A stretch of 34,910 nt of DNA, from NCBI GenBank assembly GCA_030535455.1, contig JAUNJY010000043.1, forward strand, positions 1 to 34,910, read 5' to 3'. This stretch comes from a bacterium (GTDB taxonomy: Bacteria > Bacillota > Clostridia > Lachnospirales > Lachnospiraceae). The position numbers and the translations under genes were made by a program. Below are positions 16,211-24,257 of the stretch, in pieces (the first letter of the stretch is position 1; every line of letters starts with the position of its first letter). The notes beneath the pieces were generated by a model that worked only from the letters and a program-made list of their open reading frames with translations, made no database searches and was not told the DNA's origin.

Positions 16211-17044
16211 TTAATAAAAGGTTTGAACGACTTGTCCAATAATCAGGTTCCATCCATCTGCTAAGATAAATAGTAATAACTTGAATGGCATGGAAATCGT
16301 AGTTGGCGGTAACATCATCATACCCATCGACATCAGTGTCGAAGCAACGACCATGTCAATGATGATAAATGGGATATAGATTAAGAAACCAATAATAAAT
16401 GCAGTTCTTAACTCACTAATGATAAATGCAGGGATCAGCGTAGTTGTAGGAATATCCTCTACGTTTTCGATACTTTCTGCATCCACATCTGCAATATTTA
16501 AGAACAGTTTAATATCTTTTCGATTGGTCTGCTCAAACATAAAGCTTCTAAGCGGCTCTATCCCTTTTTCAAATGCCTGTTCCTGATTGATCGTGCCTTC
16601 TTGTAAAGGCTTCAGGGCATCGGTATTGATCTTGGTAAACGTCGGAGCCATGATAAAAAATGTTAAGAATAGTGCCAAGCCAACAATAATCTGGTTTGGT
16701 GGTGTCGTATTGGTTCCAAGTGCCGTCCTTGTGAAATGAAGGACGATTATGATTCTGGTGAAACTAGTCACCATGATCAGGATCGATGGTGCCAAACTAA
16801 TTACTGTCAATACTAACAAAATCTGAAGAGTACTTGATAAACTAGCACTACCAGCGTTAGAAGTAATATTTAAATTAAAATCATTATTCGTTTCACTACT
16901 GTTTGCATTGCCTGTGGCAGTTGTCTGATTACTAGACGTTGCACTAACTGTCGTACTGGAGAATGCTCCAATGCTGCAGATCAAGACAAGTGTAAACAGG
17001 ACGATCTTTAGTGTTTTTTTGCTAGATAATGTTATTGCTTTCAT
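16211..17044 (-). CDS. fliP: Flagellar export apparatus protein FliP
   Basis: This FliP has about 277 residues, with an N-terminal signal peptide (basic start, hydrophobic core, then a Ser/Thr/Asn-rich stretch to about residue 60). The FliP core follows: SLAPSILIMVTSFTRIIIVL, LALFLTFFIM and the C-terminal ASTLMSMGMMMLPP, all conserved. FliP pentamers form the entrance of the export channel. The start may be ATG at 17044 or the adjacent TTG at 17047; the SD, about AAGGAAGAG, lies inside the fliO end. The Asn/Ser/Thr-rich spacer after the signal peptide is longer than in E. coli. Confidence 0.95.
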   Translation of the reverse strand: MKAITLSSKKTLKIVLFTLVLICSIGAFSSTTVSATSSNQTTATGNANSSETNNDFNLNITSNAGSASLSSTLQILLVLTVISLAPSILIMVTSFTRIIIVLHFTRTALGTNTTPPNQIIVGLALFLTFFIMAPTFTKINTDALKPLQEGTINQEQAFEKGIEPLRSFMFEQTNRKDIKLFLNIADVDAESIENVEDIPTTTLIPAFIISELRTAFIIGFLIYIPFIIIDMVVASTLMSMGMMMLPPTTISMPFKLLLFILADGWNLIIGQVVQTFY

Positions 17045-17052
17045 CAATTGTC

Positions 17053-17418
17053 TTACTCTTCCTTCTTGTCCTTATACATTTTAAGTAACTCCTTGAAATC
17101 CTTATGAGGCGTCTCTGCCTGAGTAAAATCAAGACTTTCTTCATTTAACTCAGACAAAAACTCAATGTGGTCCTTAGTAACTCCAAGAGACATGGTTTTA
17201 TCCCCCATCTTTACAATGTACAAATACTTTGTCTGATTGAGGCGAAATACCTCTAAAACCTTTATGTTCTTATTCTTTTGTAAATTAAGGCCCGCTTTCG
17301 AAACGAACTTCGTACTATAATAACAAGCCACTACGATTACTACGAATACTAAGGCTAATACGAGGGCGTCTCTGAAGCCATTTAACTGTGATGTCGATAA
17401 AATTACTAAGTTTGCCAC
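17053..17418 (-). CDS. fliO: Flagellar biosynthesis protein FliO
   Basis: The 121-residue protein has one membrane helix (about residues 14-36) and a small cytoplasmic domain with KNIKVLEVFRLNQTKYLYIVKM-type strands (shown here in part), the FliO/FliZ signature. FliO helps FliP assemble. The start is GTG, 11 bases after GGAGG. Position upstream of fliP and downstream of cheY matches B. subtilis fliZ. Confidence 0.9.
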   Translation of the reverse strand: MANLVILSTSQLNGFRDALVLALVFVVIVVACYYSTKFVSKAGLNLQKNKNIKVLEVFRLNQTKYLYIVKMGDKTMSLGVTKDHIEFLSELNEESLDFTQAETPHKDFKELLKMYKDKKEE

Positions 17419-17438
17419 TTCTTTAGATGCCTCCTGAT

Positions 17439-17801
17439 TTAGCCGACTGCTTTTTTAACTGCTTCTAATACGCGATCTGCTTGGAAAGGTTTAACGATGA
17501 AATCTTTCGCTCCAGATTGGATAGATTCGATAACCATTGCCTGTTGTCCCATTGCAGAACACATAATGATTACTGCATTTGGATCAGCAGCTTTAATTTT
17601 CTTAAGTGCTTGAATACCATCTAATTCTGGCATTGTGATATCCATTAATACTAAATCTGGTTTTGTTTCGTTATATTTATCAATTGCTTTAAGACCGTTT
17701 TCAGCCTCTCCTACTACGTTGTATCCGTTTTTTGTTAAGATGTCCTTAATCATCATTCTCATAAATGCTGCATCATCGACAACAAGAATATTTTTTGACA
17801 T
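17439..17801 (-). CDS. cheY: Chemotaxis response regulator CheY
   Basis: This single-domain receiver of 120 residues has the acidic pair Asp9-Asp10, phosphoacceptor Asp54 (LMDITMP), Ser82 (MCSAMG) and Lys104 (VKPF). CheA phosphorylates it, and CheY-P binds the switch (FliM/FliY); CheC and FliY dephosphorylate it. The ATG follows TAGGAG. It lies directly after fliY and before fliO, as in B. subtilis. Confidence 0.97.
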   Translation of the reverse strand: MSKNILVVDDAAFMRMMIKDILTKNGYNVVGEAENGLKAIDKYNETKPDLVLMDITMPELDGIQALKKIKAADPNAVIIMCSAMGQQAMVIESIQSGAKDFIVKPFQADRVLEAVKKAVG

Positions 17802-17816
17802 ATTATAATCTCCTAT

Positions 17817-19001
17817 CTACTTTAAAATTTCTGTAACTCTAATACCAAAGCTTTCTTCTATAACTACAACCTCGCCCTTCGCAACGCGTTTCCCATTTAC
17901 TAAAACGTCGATCGGCTCCCCTGCAAGTTTGTTGAGTTCAATAATAGTTCCTGGTGCAAAATCCAAAATTTCTTTAATGGATTTGTTTGTTCGTCCAAGT
18001 TCAACCGTTACTTCAAGTGGTACATCCATAATTAAATCGATGTTTTCTTGCTGTCCCATTGGATTGATCCCTGCACTGAATGGCTGGAATTGTGCTGGTG
18101 CAACATTAACTTCCGGTGCCATTTGCTGCGGCATTTGTTGCTGCATGTTCATCATAGGAGCTCCCATCATTGGGTTACCCATCATTTGTTGATCCATCAT
18201 TGGCTGTTGATTCATTGTGTTCATCTCTGGCACTGGTGTTGGTTCAGGCTGTTGTTCCTGTACCGGTGCAGTCGATGCACCAATTTCATTGTGTGTGAAT
18301 TTACGATATAAATCTTGTGCAAAATCAGTTGAGTAGATTTGCATAATTTCACTATCCACAAGGTTTTCTATTTCCATTTTGAAGGCTACTCTTACAAATG
18401 GCTCTTCAAACATTGGGAACATACTATCTAAATCATCATCAAGCGTAACTTTCTGAGCTGTTGGCGGACTGATGTCTACCGTTCTTTCGATCATGCTTGA
18501 AAGGGATGTGGATGCACTTCCCATCATCTGATTCATTGCTTCAGAAATTGCACTTAAGTGAAGCTCTGTAAGCTCACCTTCGACGTTTGTTCCATCTCCG
18601 CCCATCATAAGGTCGGCAATGATCATTACGTCTCTTTCTCTTAAAATTAAGATGTTATTACCATCAAGTCCCTCAATATAAGAGATTTGAATGTATACAC
18701 ATGGTTTATCAAATTTATCTTTGATTCCCTTCCATGTTGTTTGCTCCACTGTTGGAGTCGTAATCAGTACTTTACGGTTTACCAACTGCGATAACGTAGT
18801 TGCCGAAGTACCTAAACTTATATTAGAAATTTCGCCAATTGCATCTTTTTCTTCTGTTGTTAACGAATCAACAAATTCTTGATCGTCTGATGTAGTATTT
18901 TCCCCTGCTTCTGCAGCTTCCACCGCTTCCGCATCTACATCATCAGAAGATATGCTATTTAACAGTGCGTTAATTTCTTCTTGAGATAACATACCATCCA
19001 T
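17817..19001 (-). CDS. fliY: Switch protein FliY (FliN domain plus CheC-like phosphatase)
   Basis: The 394-residue protein has three parts. An N-terminal CheY-binding peptide (MLSQEEINALL) comes first. A CheC-like phosphatase domain (about 50-230) has two E-x-x-N signatures, EISNISLGTS and SEAMNQMMGS. A C-terminal SpoA/FliN domain (about 315-394) begins at IDLIMDVPLEVTVELGR. Between them lies a Pro/Gln then Met/Gln-rich linker (about 240-310). FliY forms part of the C ring and dephosphorylates CheY. The ATG at 19001 has GGAGG about 12 bases upstream, somewhat distant. FliM ends seven bases before, so the two C-ring genes are coupled. Confidence 0.96.
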   Translation of the reverse strand: MDGMLSQEEINALLNSISSDDVDAEAVEAAEAGENTTSDDQEFVDSLTTEEKDAIGEISNISLGTSATTLSQLVNRKVLITTPTVEQTTWKGIKDKFDKPCVYIQISYIEGLDGNNILILRERDVMIIADLMMGGDGTNVEGELTELHLSAISEAMNQMMGSASTSLSSMIERTVDISPPTAQKVTLDDDLDSMFPMFEEPFVRVAFKMEIENLVDSEIMQIYSTDFAQDLYRKFTHNEIGASTAPVQEQQPEPTPVPEMNTMNQQPMMDQQMMGNPMMGAPMMNMQQQMPQQMAPEVNVAPAQFQPFSAGINPMGQQENIDLIMDVPLEVTVELGRTNKSIKEILDFAPGTIIELNKLAGEPIDVLVNGKRVAKGEVVVIEESFGIRVTEILK

Positions 19002-19008
19002 TTTTTTG

Positions 19009-19986
19009 CTATTCCTCCTCGATAATTGATGTTACCCTAACGGCATAGCTGTCATTAGATGAGCCAGGCAGCGCAGTAAACTTCTTGACATTGCCCACAT
19101 ACACTTCTAATTCGTCATCGATCTTTGAATTCAATCGAATGATATCACCCTTTTGTATGTTAACAAAATCTGTTACTGAGATCGTACTCTTTCCTAAAAT
19201 AGCCCGTATAGGTATTCTTGCTCTTGAAATTGCCGTTTCAATCACATCGTGATACGCTTGTTTATCATGAACACGAACATTGGAATACCAGAACTTCGTA
19301 TTAAGCTTGTCAATGATGTCTTCCACACATGAATATGGAATACAGACATTCATAAGGCCTTCTACTGTTCCGATTTTAATATTCATCGTAATAATCGAAG
19401 TCATTTCATTTGGTGATATGATCTGAGCGAACTGAGAGTTTGTCTCGATTCGTTCCAGTCTTGGTTCTAGTGGTAACACACTTTGCCATGGCTCTTTTAA
19501 TAAATTTGTACAAACATTCATAATTCGTTCAAGAATACTTAATTCGATTTCTGAGAAATCTCTAGTCTTCTCAAGAGGCTGGCCATTTCCTCCTAACATT
19601 CTGTCGACAATCGTATACCCGATATTCTCAGCCAGTTCTATAATGATATTACCTTCTAATGGCGCAAAGTTAACAATCCCTAAGATTACTGGATTGGCAA
19701 GCGCATTGGAGAATTCTGAATACGTAACCGCTTCGGAGTTCATAACTTCGATCGATACGTTCTTTCTCAAATAAGCCGGTAAATTCGTAGATAATAATCT
19801 GGCATAATGATCGAAAATGATCACTAGAGTACGCAAATGTTCTTTTGAGAACTTGGAAGGTCTTCTGAAGTCATAGTTCTTTACTTGCTTGTCTTCCGTG
19901 GTTTTCATCTCATCAGCGTCAATCTCACCACTACTCAATGCTGCAAGCAGGTTATCAATCTCGCTTTGGGATAAGACATCTCCCAT
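19009..19986 (-). CDS. fliM: Flagellar motor switch protein FliM
   Basis: FliM is the middle protein of the C ring. The 325 residues have the CheY-P-binding N-terminus (LSQSEIDNLLAAL), a linker, and the FliM middle domain starting near DFRRPSKFSKEHLRTL. GGNGQPLEKTRDFSEIE is present, and a C-terminal SpoA domain ends the protein. The ATG follows GGGGGGTGA. It starts about 96 bases after fliL, one of the larger gaps in the operon, which contains a phased direct repeat described separately. Confidence 0.97.
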   Translation of the reverse strand: MGDVLSQSEIDNLLAALSSGEIDADEMKTTEDKQVKNYDFRRPSKFSKEHLRTLVIIFDHYARLLSTNLPAYLRKNVSIEVMNSEAVTYSEFSNALANPVILGIVNFAPLEGNIIIELAENIGYTIVDRMLGGNGQPLEKTRDFSEIELSILERIMNVCTNLLKEPWQSVLPLEPRLERIETNSQFAQIISPNEMTSIITMNIKIGTVEGLMNVCIPYSCVEDIIDKLNTKFWYSNVRVHDKQAYHDVIETAISRARIPIRAILGKSTISVTDFVNIQKGDIIRLNSKIDDELEVYVGNVKKFTALPGSSNDSYAVRVTSIIEEE

Positions 19987-20020
19987 TCATGTCACCCCCC
20001 AGGTGCCTTATTTTGTTTTT

Positions 20021-20050
20021 TCCCTATAATTCGCGTTATATCCCTATAAT
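20021..20050 (-). repeat. Two copies of TCCCTATAAT, 20 bp apart, upstream of fliM
   Basis: The decamer TCCCTATAAT occurs at 20021-20030 and 20041-20050 on the plus strand (ATTATAGGGA on the coding strand). The start-to-start distance is exactly 20 bp, two helical turns. It lies in the 96-bp space between fliL and fliM. The spacing suggests a protein-binding site or paired promoter elements, but I found no matching -35. Confidence 0.6.
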
Positions 20051-20082
20051 ACCACAAGATTCGTATAAAATAAAGTGATAAT

Positions 20083-20601
20083 CTATTGATAACGTAAATT
20101 AGAGAATGTTACATCTACAAAACAATCTGCTTTGGAGAATAGCTGGCTCACGCCTTCCATAACCTTAAGTTTGATCTCGTCTTGTTTGGATGAAACTTCG
20201 TCTATTGTGTACTCGCCGAATACACTTGTAATTACATCATTGATGTTCGTTTCATAAGATGCGATATTGTTGTTTACATCGTTAAAGGACTCTGCCTTGT
20301 TGTTCAATGTAAATGCAATTGAGTCAACTGCTACATAGTGCATCTTCCCATCAGTTCCCGTCTTAAGCATACTGTTTAAGTTTCCTGTCATCGTATAAAC
20401 AGTCTTATCTGCAATTGTTAATTCTCCTGCTCCGGCTTGTTGTAAATTGCCAAGATCTAGATCAACTGCATTTGCAACTTTTGTCACTAGTGTGTTGACC
20501 TTATTTAAGGAAGGTACCATCGCAAATAAAATAATGGACGATAACACTACGTTCAATCCTAGTAAAGCGATAATAATAATTGAAGTAATATTCTTTTTCA
20601 T
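20083..20601 (-). CDS. fliL: Basal-body protein FliL
   Basis: The 172-residue protein has an N-terminal membrane helix (about residues 5-28) and an extracytoplasmic domain with an ENDING typical of FliL (VDVTFSNLRYQ). FliL forms a ring around the stator and stabilises it. Sequence identity in this family is low, so the call rests on length, topology and location between motB and fliM. The ATG follows AGGATAGGAG, inside the motB end. Confidence 0.85.
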   Translation of the reverse strand: MKKNITSIIIIALLGLNVVLSSIILFAMVPSLNKVNTLVTKVANAVDLDLGNLQQAGAGELTIADKTVYTMTGNLNSMLKTGTDGKMHYVAVDSIAFTLNNKAESFNDVNNNIASYETNINDVITSVFGEYTIDEVSSKQDEIKLKVMEGVSQLFSKADCFVDVTFSNLRYQ

Positions 20602-20611
20602 GTACTTTCTC

Positions 20612-21436
20612 CTATCCTTCGTTGCTTAATTCATTATAAATTTTGAATTCAACACGTCTGTTCTTTGCTCTTCCCTCAGGAGTCGAATTATCTGAAACCG
20701 GCTCATATTCACCTCGTCCGGATGGCTCGATATTCTTCCCTTTCAGGTTGCATTCCTGCATTACATATTCTGCTACTGCATTGGCACGTGCTGTTGACAA
20801 CTGGAAGTTACTCTCATATGTTGAGGTATCAGACATTGGCACATTGTCCGTATGTCCTTGGATCTTAATTAATTGTTTATCATATATTTTAAGTATTTGT
20901 CCTACCTTATTTAAAACTGAATAGGAGTCACTCTTAATCGATGCCTTTCCGGAGTCAAATAATACTGCTCCATACATAGAGATCTTTACATACTGATAGT
21001 TATCATCGATCCCTACTGAGACATATTGATCAATCTTGTTCTTTTCGATTAAACCACTAATCTTCTCATACATTTCTTCTGTCTCTTTTTTCTGCTCTTG
21101 CATCAAAATGTCTTTTGCACTGTCAACAGAGGAGTTTTCCGTCTTGTCATTGGTTTCTTCGGAATTGCCTTCATCATTTAATTCGTCACCAATGTTTTCA
21201 AGCTGGCTTACGCCATTGGAAATAAGCTCCCCGTCATTAATGCCAACAGAGCCACTATCGAAGATGCTGAAATTGTTGGTAATGGAGTTTACAACCTGCT
21301 CCCATTTTTCAGCATCTACAGTAGACATGGAGAATAGTAAAACGAAGAAACAGAGCAATAAGTTCATTAAATCACTAAACGTGGCCATCCACGCCGGTGT
21401 ACCCTTAGGAGCGTCTTGTTCCTTTTTTCTTGCCAT
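20612..21436 (-). CDS. motB: Flagellar stator protein MotB (Na+-type-like)
   Basis: This 274-residue stator subunit has one membrane helix (about 18-38) carrying the ion-binding Asp22 in TFSDLMNLLLCFFVLLFSMS. A Ser/Glu/Asp-rich linker follows, then a C-terminal OmpA-type peptidoglycan-binding domain with QGHTDNVPM and GRAKNRRVEF. The helix is closer to PomB/MotS than to E. coli MotB. I chose ATG at 21436, one base after the motA stop; the ATG at 21448 lies directly on the GGAGG and is unlikely. Confidence 0.94.
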   Translation of the reverse strand: MARKKEQDAPKGTPAWMATFSDLMNLLLCFFVLLFSMSTVDAEKWEQVVNSITNNFSIFDSGSVGINDGELISNGVSQLENIGDELNDEGNSEETNDKTENSSVDSAKDILMQEQKKETEEMYEKISGLIEKNKIDQYVSVGIDDNYQYVKISMYGAVLFDSGKASIKSDSYSVLNKVGQILKIYDKQLIKIQGHTDNVPMSDTSTYESNFQLSTARANAVAEYVMQECNLKGKNIEPSGRGEYEPVSDNSTPEGRAKNRRVEFKIYNELSNEG

Positions 21437-21437
21437 T

Positions 21438-22238
21438 CTACTCACCATCCTCCGTTGTTAGTAAATCACGTTGACTTGGAATTAAGAAAGATTTTAATTT
21501 TTCTTCAATTACACGTGGGTTTTCCCCTGCTTGAATAGATAATAATCCTTCTACGGAAACTTCTTTCATCATGATTTCTAATTCAGAGTTTGCTTTTAAT
21601 TTTGTTGCCACAGGAGTTGCAATCCAGTTGGCCATTAACGAACCATAGAATGTCGTGATTAAGGCTGTTGCCATACTTGGTCCGATTGTAGCTGGATCAT
21701 CCAGCTTCTTTAACATGTTTACAAGTCCGATTAGGGTACCGATCATACCCCATGCAGGACCCATTGCTGCAAAGTTATCCCAGAAGGCAATCTTCTTTTT
21801 ATGACGACCTTCGATACAAGTTAACTCTGTCTCTAAGATATTTCTTACTAGTTCTGGATCCGTACCATCTACTATTAATAGAAGGCCTTTCTTTAAAAAT
21901 GGATCTTCCAGAGAACCAGCTGCTTCCTCAAGTGCAAGAAGCCCTTCTTTTCTTGCAACGTTTGATAGTGCAATAATCTCTTTAATCGTTGCCGGAATAT
22001 CAATTGATGGTGTTTTCATAATAAGCGTAATGCTCTTTAAACTTTGAAGGAAGTCAGGAATTGACCCACTCATTGTTAGCAGCGCTGTAAATGTACCACC
22101 AAACGTAATTACCATAGACATCGGATCAATAAAGTTTCCGAGTGCCGCAACCCCTTGGTCACCTGAAGCGATACCAAGGATTATTAATGCAAACCCTACC
22201 ACGATCCCTAAAATAGAAGCTAAATCCACATTTTTCAC
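21438..22238 (-). CDS. motA: Flagellar stator protein MotA (PomA-like)
   Basis: The 266-residue MotA has four membrane segments and a large cytoplasmic loop. Conserved elements include ARKEGLLALEE, LLLIVDGTDPELVR, MGPAWGMIGTLIGLVNML and NPRVIEEKLKSFL. These read more like Vibrio PomA than E. coli MotA. It forms the stator ring with MotB and drives rotation against FliG. The ATG follows a weak GGGG site. It starts 39 bases after flgE, directly where flbD lies in many related operons; there is no flbD here. Confidence 0.95.
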   Translation of the reverse strand: MKNVDLASILGIVVGFALIILGIASGDQGVAALGNFIDPMSMVITFGGTFTALLTMSGSIPDFLQSLKSITLIMKTPSIDIPATIKEIIALSNVARKEGLLALEEAAGSLEDPFLKKGLLLIVDGTDPELVRNILETELTCIEGRHKKKIAFWDNFAAMGPAWGMIGTLIGLVNMLKKLDDPATIGPSMATALITTFYGSLMANWIATPVATKLKANSELEIMMKEVSVEGLLSIQAGENPRVIEEKLKSFLIPSQRDLLTTEDGE

Positions 22239-22277
22239 CTACCCCTATGTTTTATCATTCCTGTGCATTACACAGTA

Positions 22278-23693
22278 CTATCGTTTTAAGTTGATTAACT
22301 CTTCCAGTAATGAATCTGAAGTCGTGATGATTCTTGAGTTTGCCTGGAACCCTCTTTGTGTCGTAATCATTTCTGTAAATTCTGCAGAAAGATCTACGTT
22401 AGACATTTCAAGAGCACCACTAGTCAAGCTTCCGCCTCCAGTTGTTGCATCTTTACCAATTCCATCAAATGTACCCGAGTTTAATGTTTCAGCAAATAAG
22501 TTATCTCCTACTGCTTCAAGACCTGCCGCATTGGAGAATGAAGTTACTGCAATCTGTCCAAGTAAAACAGTACTTCCGTTATCGTAAGAACCGTAGATTT
22601 TACCGGAACCATCGATAGAAAGACCTGTCATTTCCCCACTTGTCTTACCTGCATTCTTACCTTCTGAATCACCAGCAGATGCTGAAATTGAAGATGTTCC
22701 TCCATTTGCAAACATTGTCATCTTAGAGAAATCAATTCCCATAGTGTCAAAGTTGTTTGCTGCGGAAGTCACCTGTAAGTCGACGGAACCTGTAACCCCA
22801 TCAATTGATTCAAACTTACCTGTAGATGAATTAAATACTAAGCTGATTGGATTTGATTCAAGTACAACTTGGCCTGTAGCATCATCCCACGTACCTATGA
22901 TATCTGTTTGTGTACCAAAGCTCATGCTTACAGTTGATGGTCCAGTTTGTTCACCTGCATCATTGTATACTGCAAAGATAGATCTACCGTTTACATCAAG
23001 GATATCTGTAACGGATACATTATATTGGTTTGTATTATCTTCACTTTGTTCAAATTTCAATTTGGTAGTGTATTTGTTACCCATCTTGTCATAGAAAGAA
23101 TATTGTGTCACTCTTCCTGTACCCGCAATTGTCTTATCATTCATATCGATGTTACCGCTAAGAGTTGCAGCTGTTGTTGATTCTGGTGCAGCTGTTACTT
23201 TGTCTGGAGACATGATTTGAAGTTTGGAAACAGAGTCAACTGCAATCTGCGTTGGATCCGATGGATCTGTTTGCCATCCCATTACGTAGTTACCGGAATA
23301 GTTTACTAAGTAACCAGAGGAATCTACTGTAAAAGCACCTGCTTTTGTGAAGTAGTTTGTTCCACCGTTGTTTACGATAAAGAAGTTATCACCATTGATT
23401 ACTAAGTCAAGAGCATCATCTGTTGTCTGAGTACCACCTGCTGTAGAAACAGATTTTGTAATGGAACTGACAGATACACCAAGACCAATCTGCATTGCAT
23501 TAGTACCAGCTTGTCCTGTTACCGCATTGGCACCAGAAGCTGCTTGAGTTGTTTGATATAATGTGTCAGCAAATCTTACTGAACTCGATTTGTAACCTAC
23601 TGTATTAACGTTTGCGATGTTGTTACCGATAACATCCATCTTTGTCTGGTGTGCTTTTAACCCTGAAACACCAGAATATAATGATCTCATCAT
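22278..23693 (-). CDS. flgE: Flagellar hook protein FlgE
   Basis: The 471-residue hook protein has conserved ends. The N-terminus is LYSGVSGLKAHQTKMDVIGN followed by NIANVNTVGYK, and the C-terminus is NVDLSAEFTEMITTQRGFQ with a coiled tail. The long variable middle (about 90-400) is Ser/Thr/Gly-rich, as usual for surface-exposed hook domains. The start may be either of two adjacent ATGs; AGGGA lies eight bases before the first. Its 89-nt upstream spacer has two hairpins. It is exported by the apparatus encoded downstream. Confidence 0.96.
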   Translation of the reverse strand: MMRSLYSGVSGLKAHQTKMDVIGNNIANVNTVGYKSSSVRFADTLYQTTQAASGANAVTGQAGTNAMQIGLGVSVSSITKSVSTAGGTQTTDDALDLVINGDNFFIVNNGGTNYFTKAGAFTVDSSGYLVNYSGNYVMGWQTDPSDPTQIAVDSVSKLQIMSPDKVTAAPESTTAATLSGNIDMNDKTIAGTGRVTQYSFYDKMGNKYTTKLKFEQSEDNTNQYNVSVTDILDVNGRSIFAVYNDAGEQTGPSTVSMSFGTQTDIIGTWDDATGQVVLESNPISLVFNSSTGKFESIDGVTGSVDLQVTSAANNFDTMGIDFSKMTMFANGGTSSISASAGDSEGKNAGKTSGEMTGLSIDGSGKIYGSYDNGSTVLLGQIAVTSFSNAAGLEAVGDNLFAETLNSGTFDGIGKDATTGGGSLTSGALEMSNVDLSAEFTEMITTQRGFQANSRIITTSDSLLEELINLKR

Positions 23694-23728
23694 AATTTAT
23701 GTCCCTAACCTTTCCATTTTACATGTTA

Positions 23729-23778
23729 ACCTTCTCAATCATTCGAAGGTTTACGGCTTCCTTTGTAAGGTCCAGCCG
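23729..23778 (-). other. Two hairpins in the flgE leader
   Basis: Read on the minus strand, the first hairpin is CGGCT, an inner CCTTACAAAGG stem-loop, then AGCCG (23778-23754). The second is ACCTTC, a 10-nt loop, then GAAGGT (23750-23729). They lie between the TIGR02530-type gene and flgE. There is no U-tract, so they are not a terminator; stabilisation or translational control is possible. Confidence 0.5.
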
Positions 23779-23782
23779 AATA

Positions 23783-24181
23783 TTACATTATGACCGCGCC
23801 ATCTATGTTGGTAAATACTTGTTCCGACTCATCGTCAACTGCTGTAATCACTGTATTATTCTTGCAGCTCACAATGAAGGACAGTCCGTCTACCACCACC
23901 AAGGATTCATTGATCCCCTTCGATTTTGCCTTGTTAGTTCCCTCTTCTAACTTTTCTAACTGTTCCTTTGTAAGGTCAATATTTCTGCTTGCAAGTCGCT
24001 CATTGGCATGCTTCGAGAATTTGAGACCGGAACTGTCTGTCAAAATCTTAGTATTCTCTAGAATACTTTTGAATGAGGCCCTGTCTAACTGGTCGTTTTG
24101 CTTCTCTAGTTGATTAGTGTTCTTCCTTAATTGCTCCCTCATCAATTCAATGGAGTTAAATTTATTCGAAGAAATATTCAT
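23783..24181 (-). CDS. TIGR02530-type flagellar operon protein
   Basis: The 132-residue protein has a helical, Gln/Asn/Lys-rich N-terminal half. Its conserved part is LKFSKHANERLASRNIDLTKEQLEKLEEG, here shown only by its key residues SKHAxxRLxxRxIxL, and it ends in a beta-rich segment (LVVVDGLSFIVS, then TVITAVDD). This is the signature of the TIGR02530 family found between flgD and flgE in Firmicutes. Function is not settled. I chose ATG at 24181, eight bases after AAGGAAGG; an upstream start at 24217 has no comparable site. Confidence 0.85.
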   Translation of the reverse strand: MNISSNKFNSIELMREQLRKNTNQLEKQNDQLDRASFKSILENTKILTDSSGLKFSKHANERLASRNIDLTKEQLEKLEEGTNKAKSKGINESLVVVDGLSFIVSCKNNTVITAVDDESEQVFTNIDGAVIM

Positions 24182-24257
24182 ACTATCTGCCTTCCTTTGC
24201 TTAAGCAATCTGCACATCCATGTAATGAAAACTTTTTCTCCCTAACGGGATTGTATC

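Noticed and set aside
20025-20050. Plus-strand promoter (TATAAT twice) in the fliL-fliM gap
   Set aside because: No -35-like hexamer lies 16-18 bases before either TATAAT, and there is no plus-strand gene downstream.
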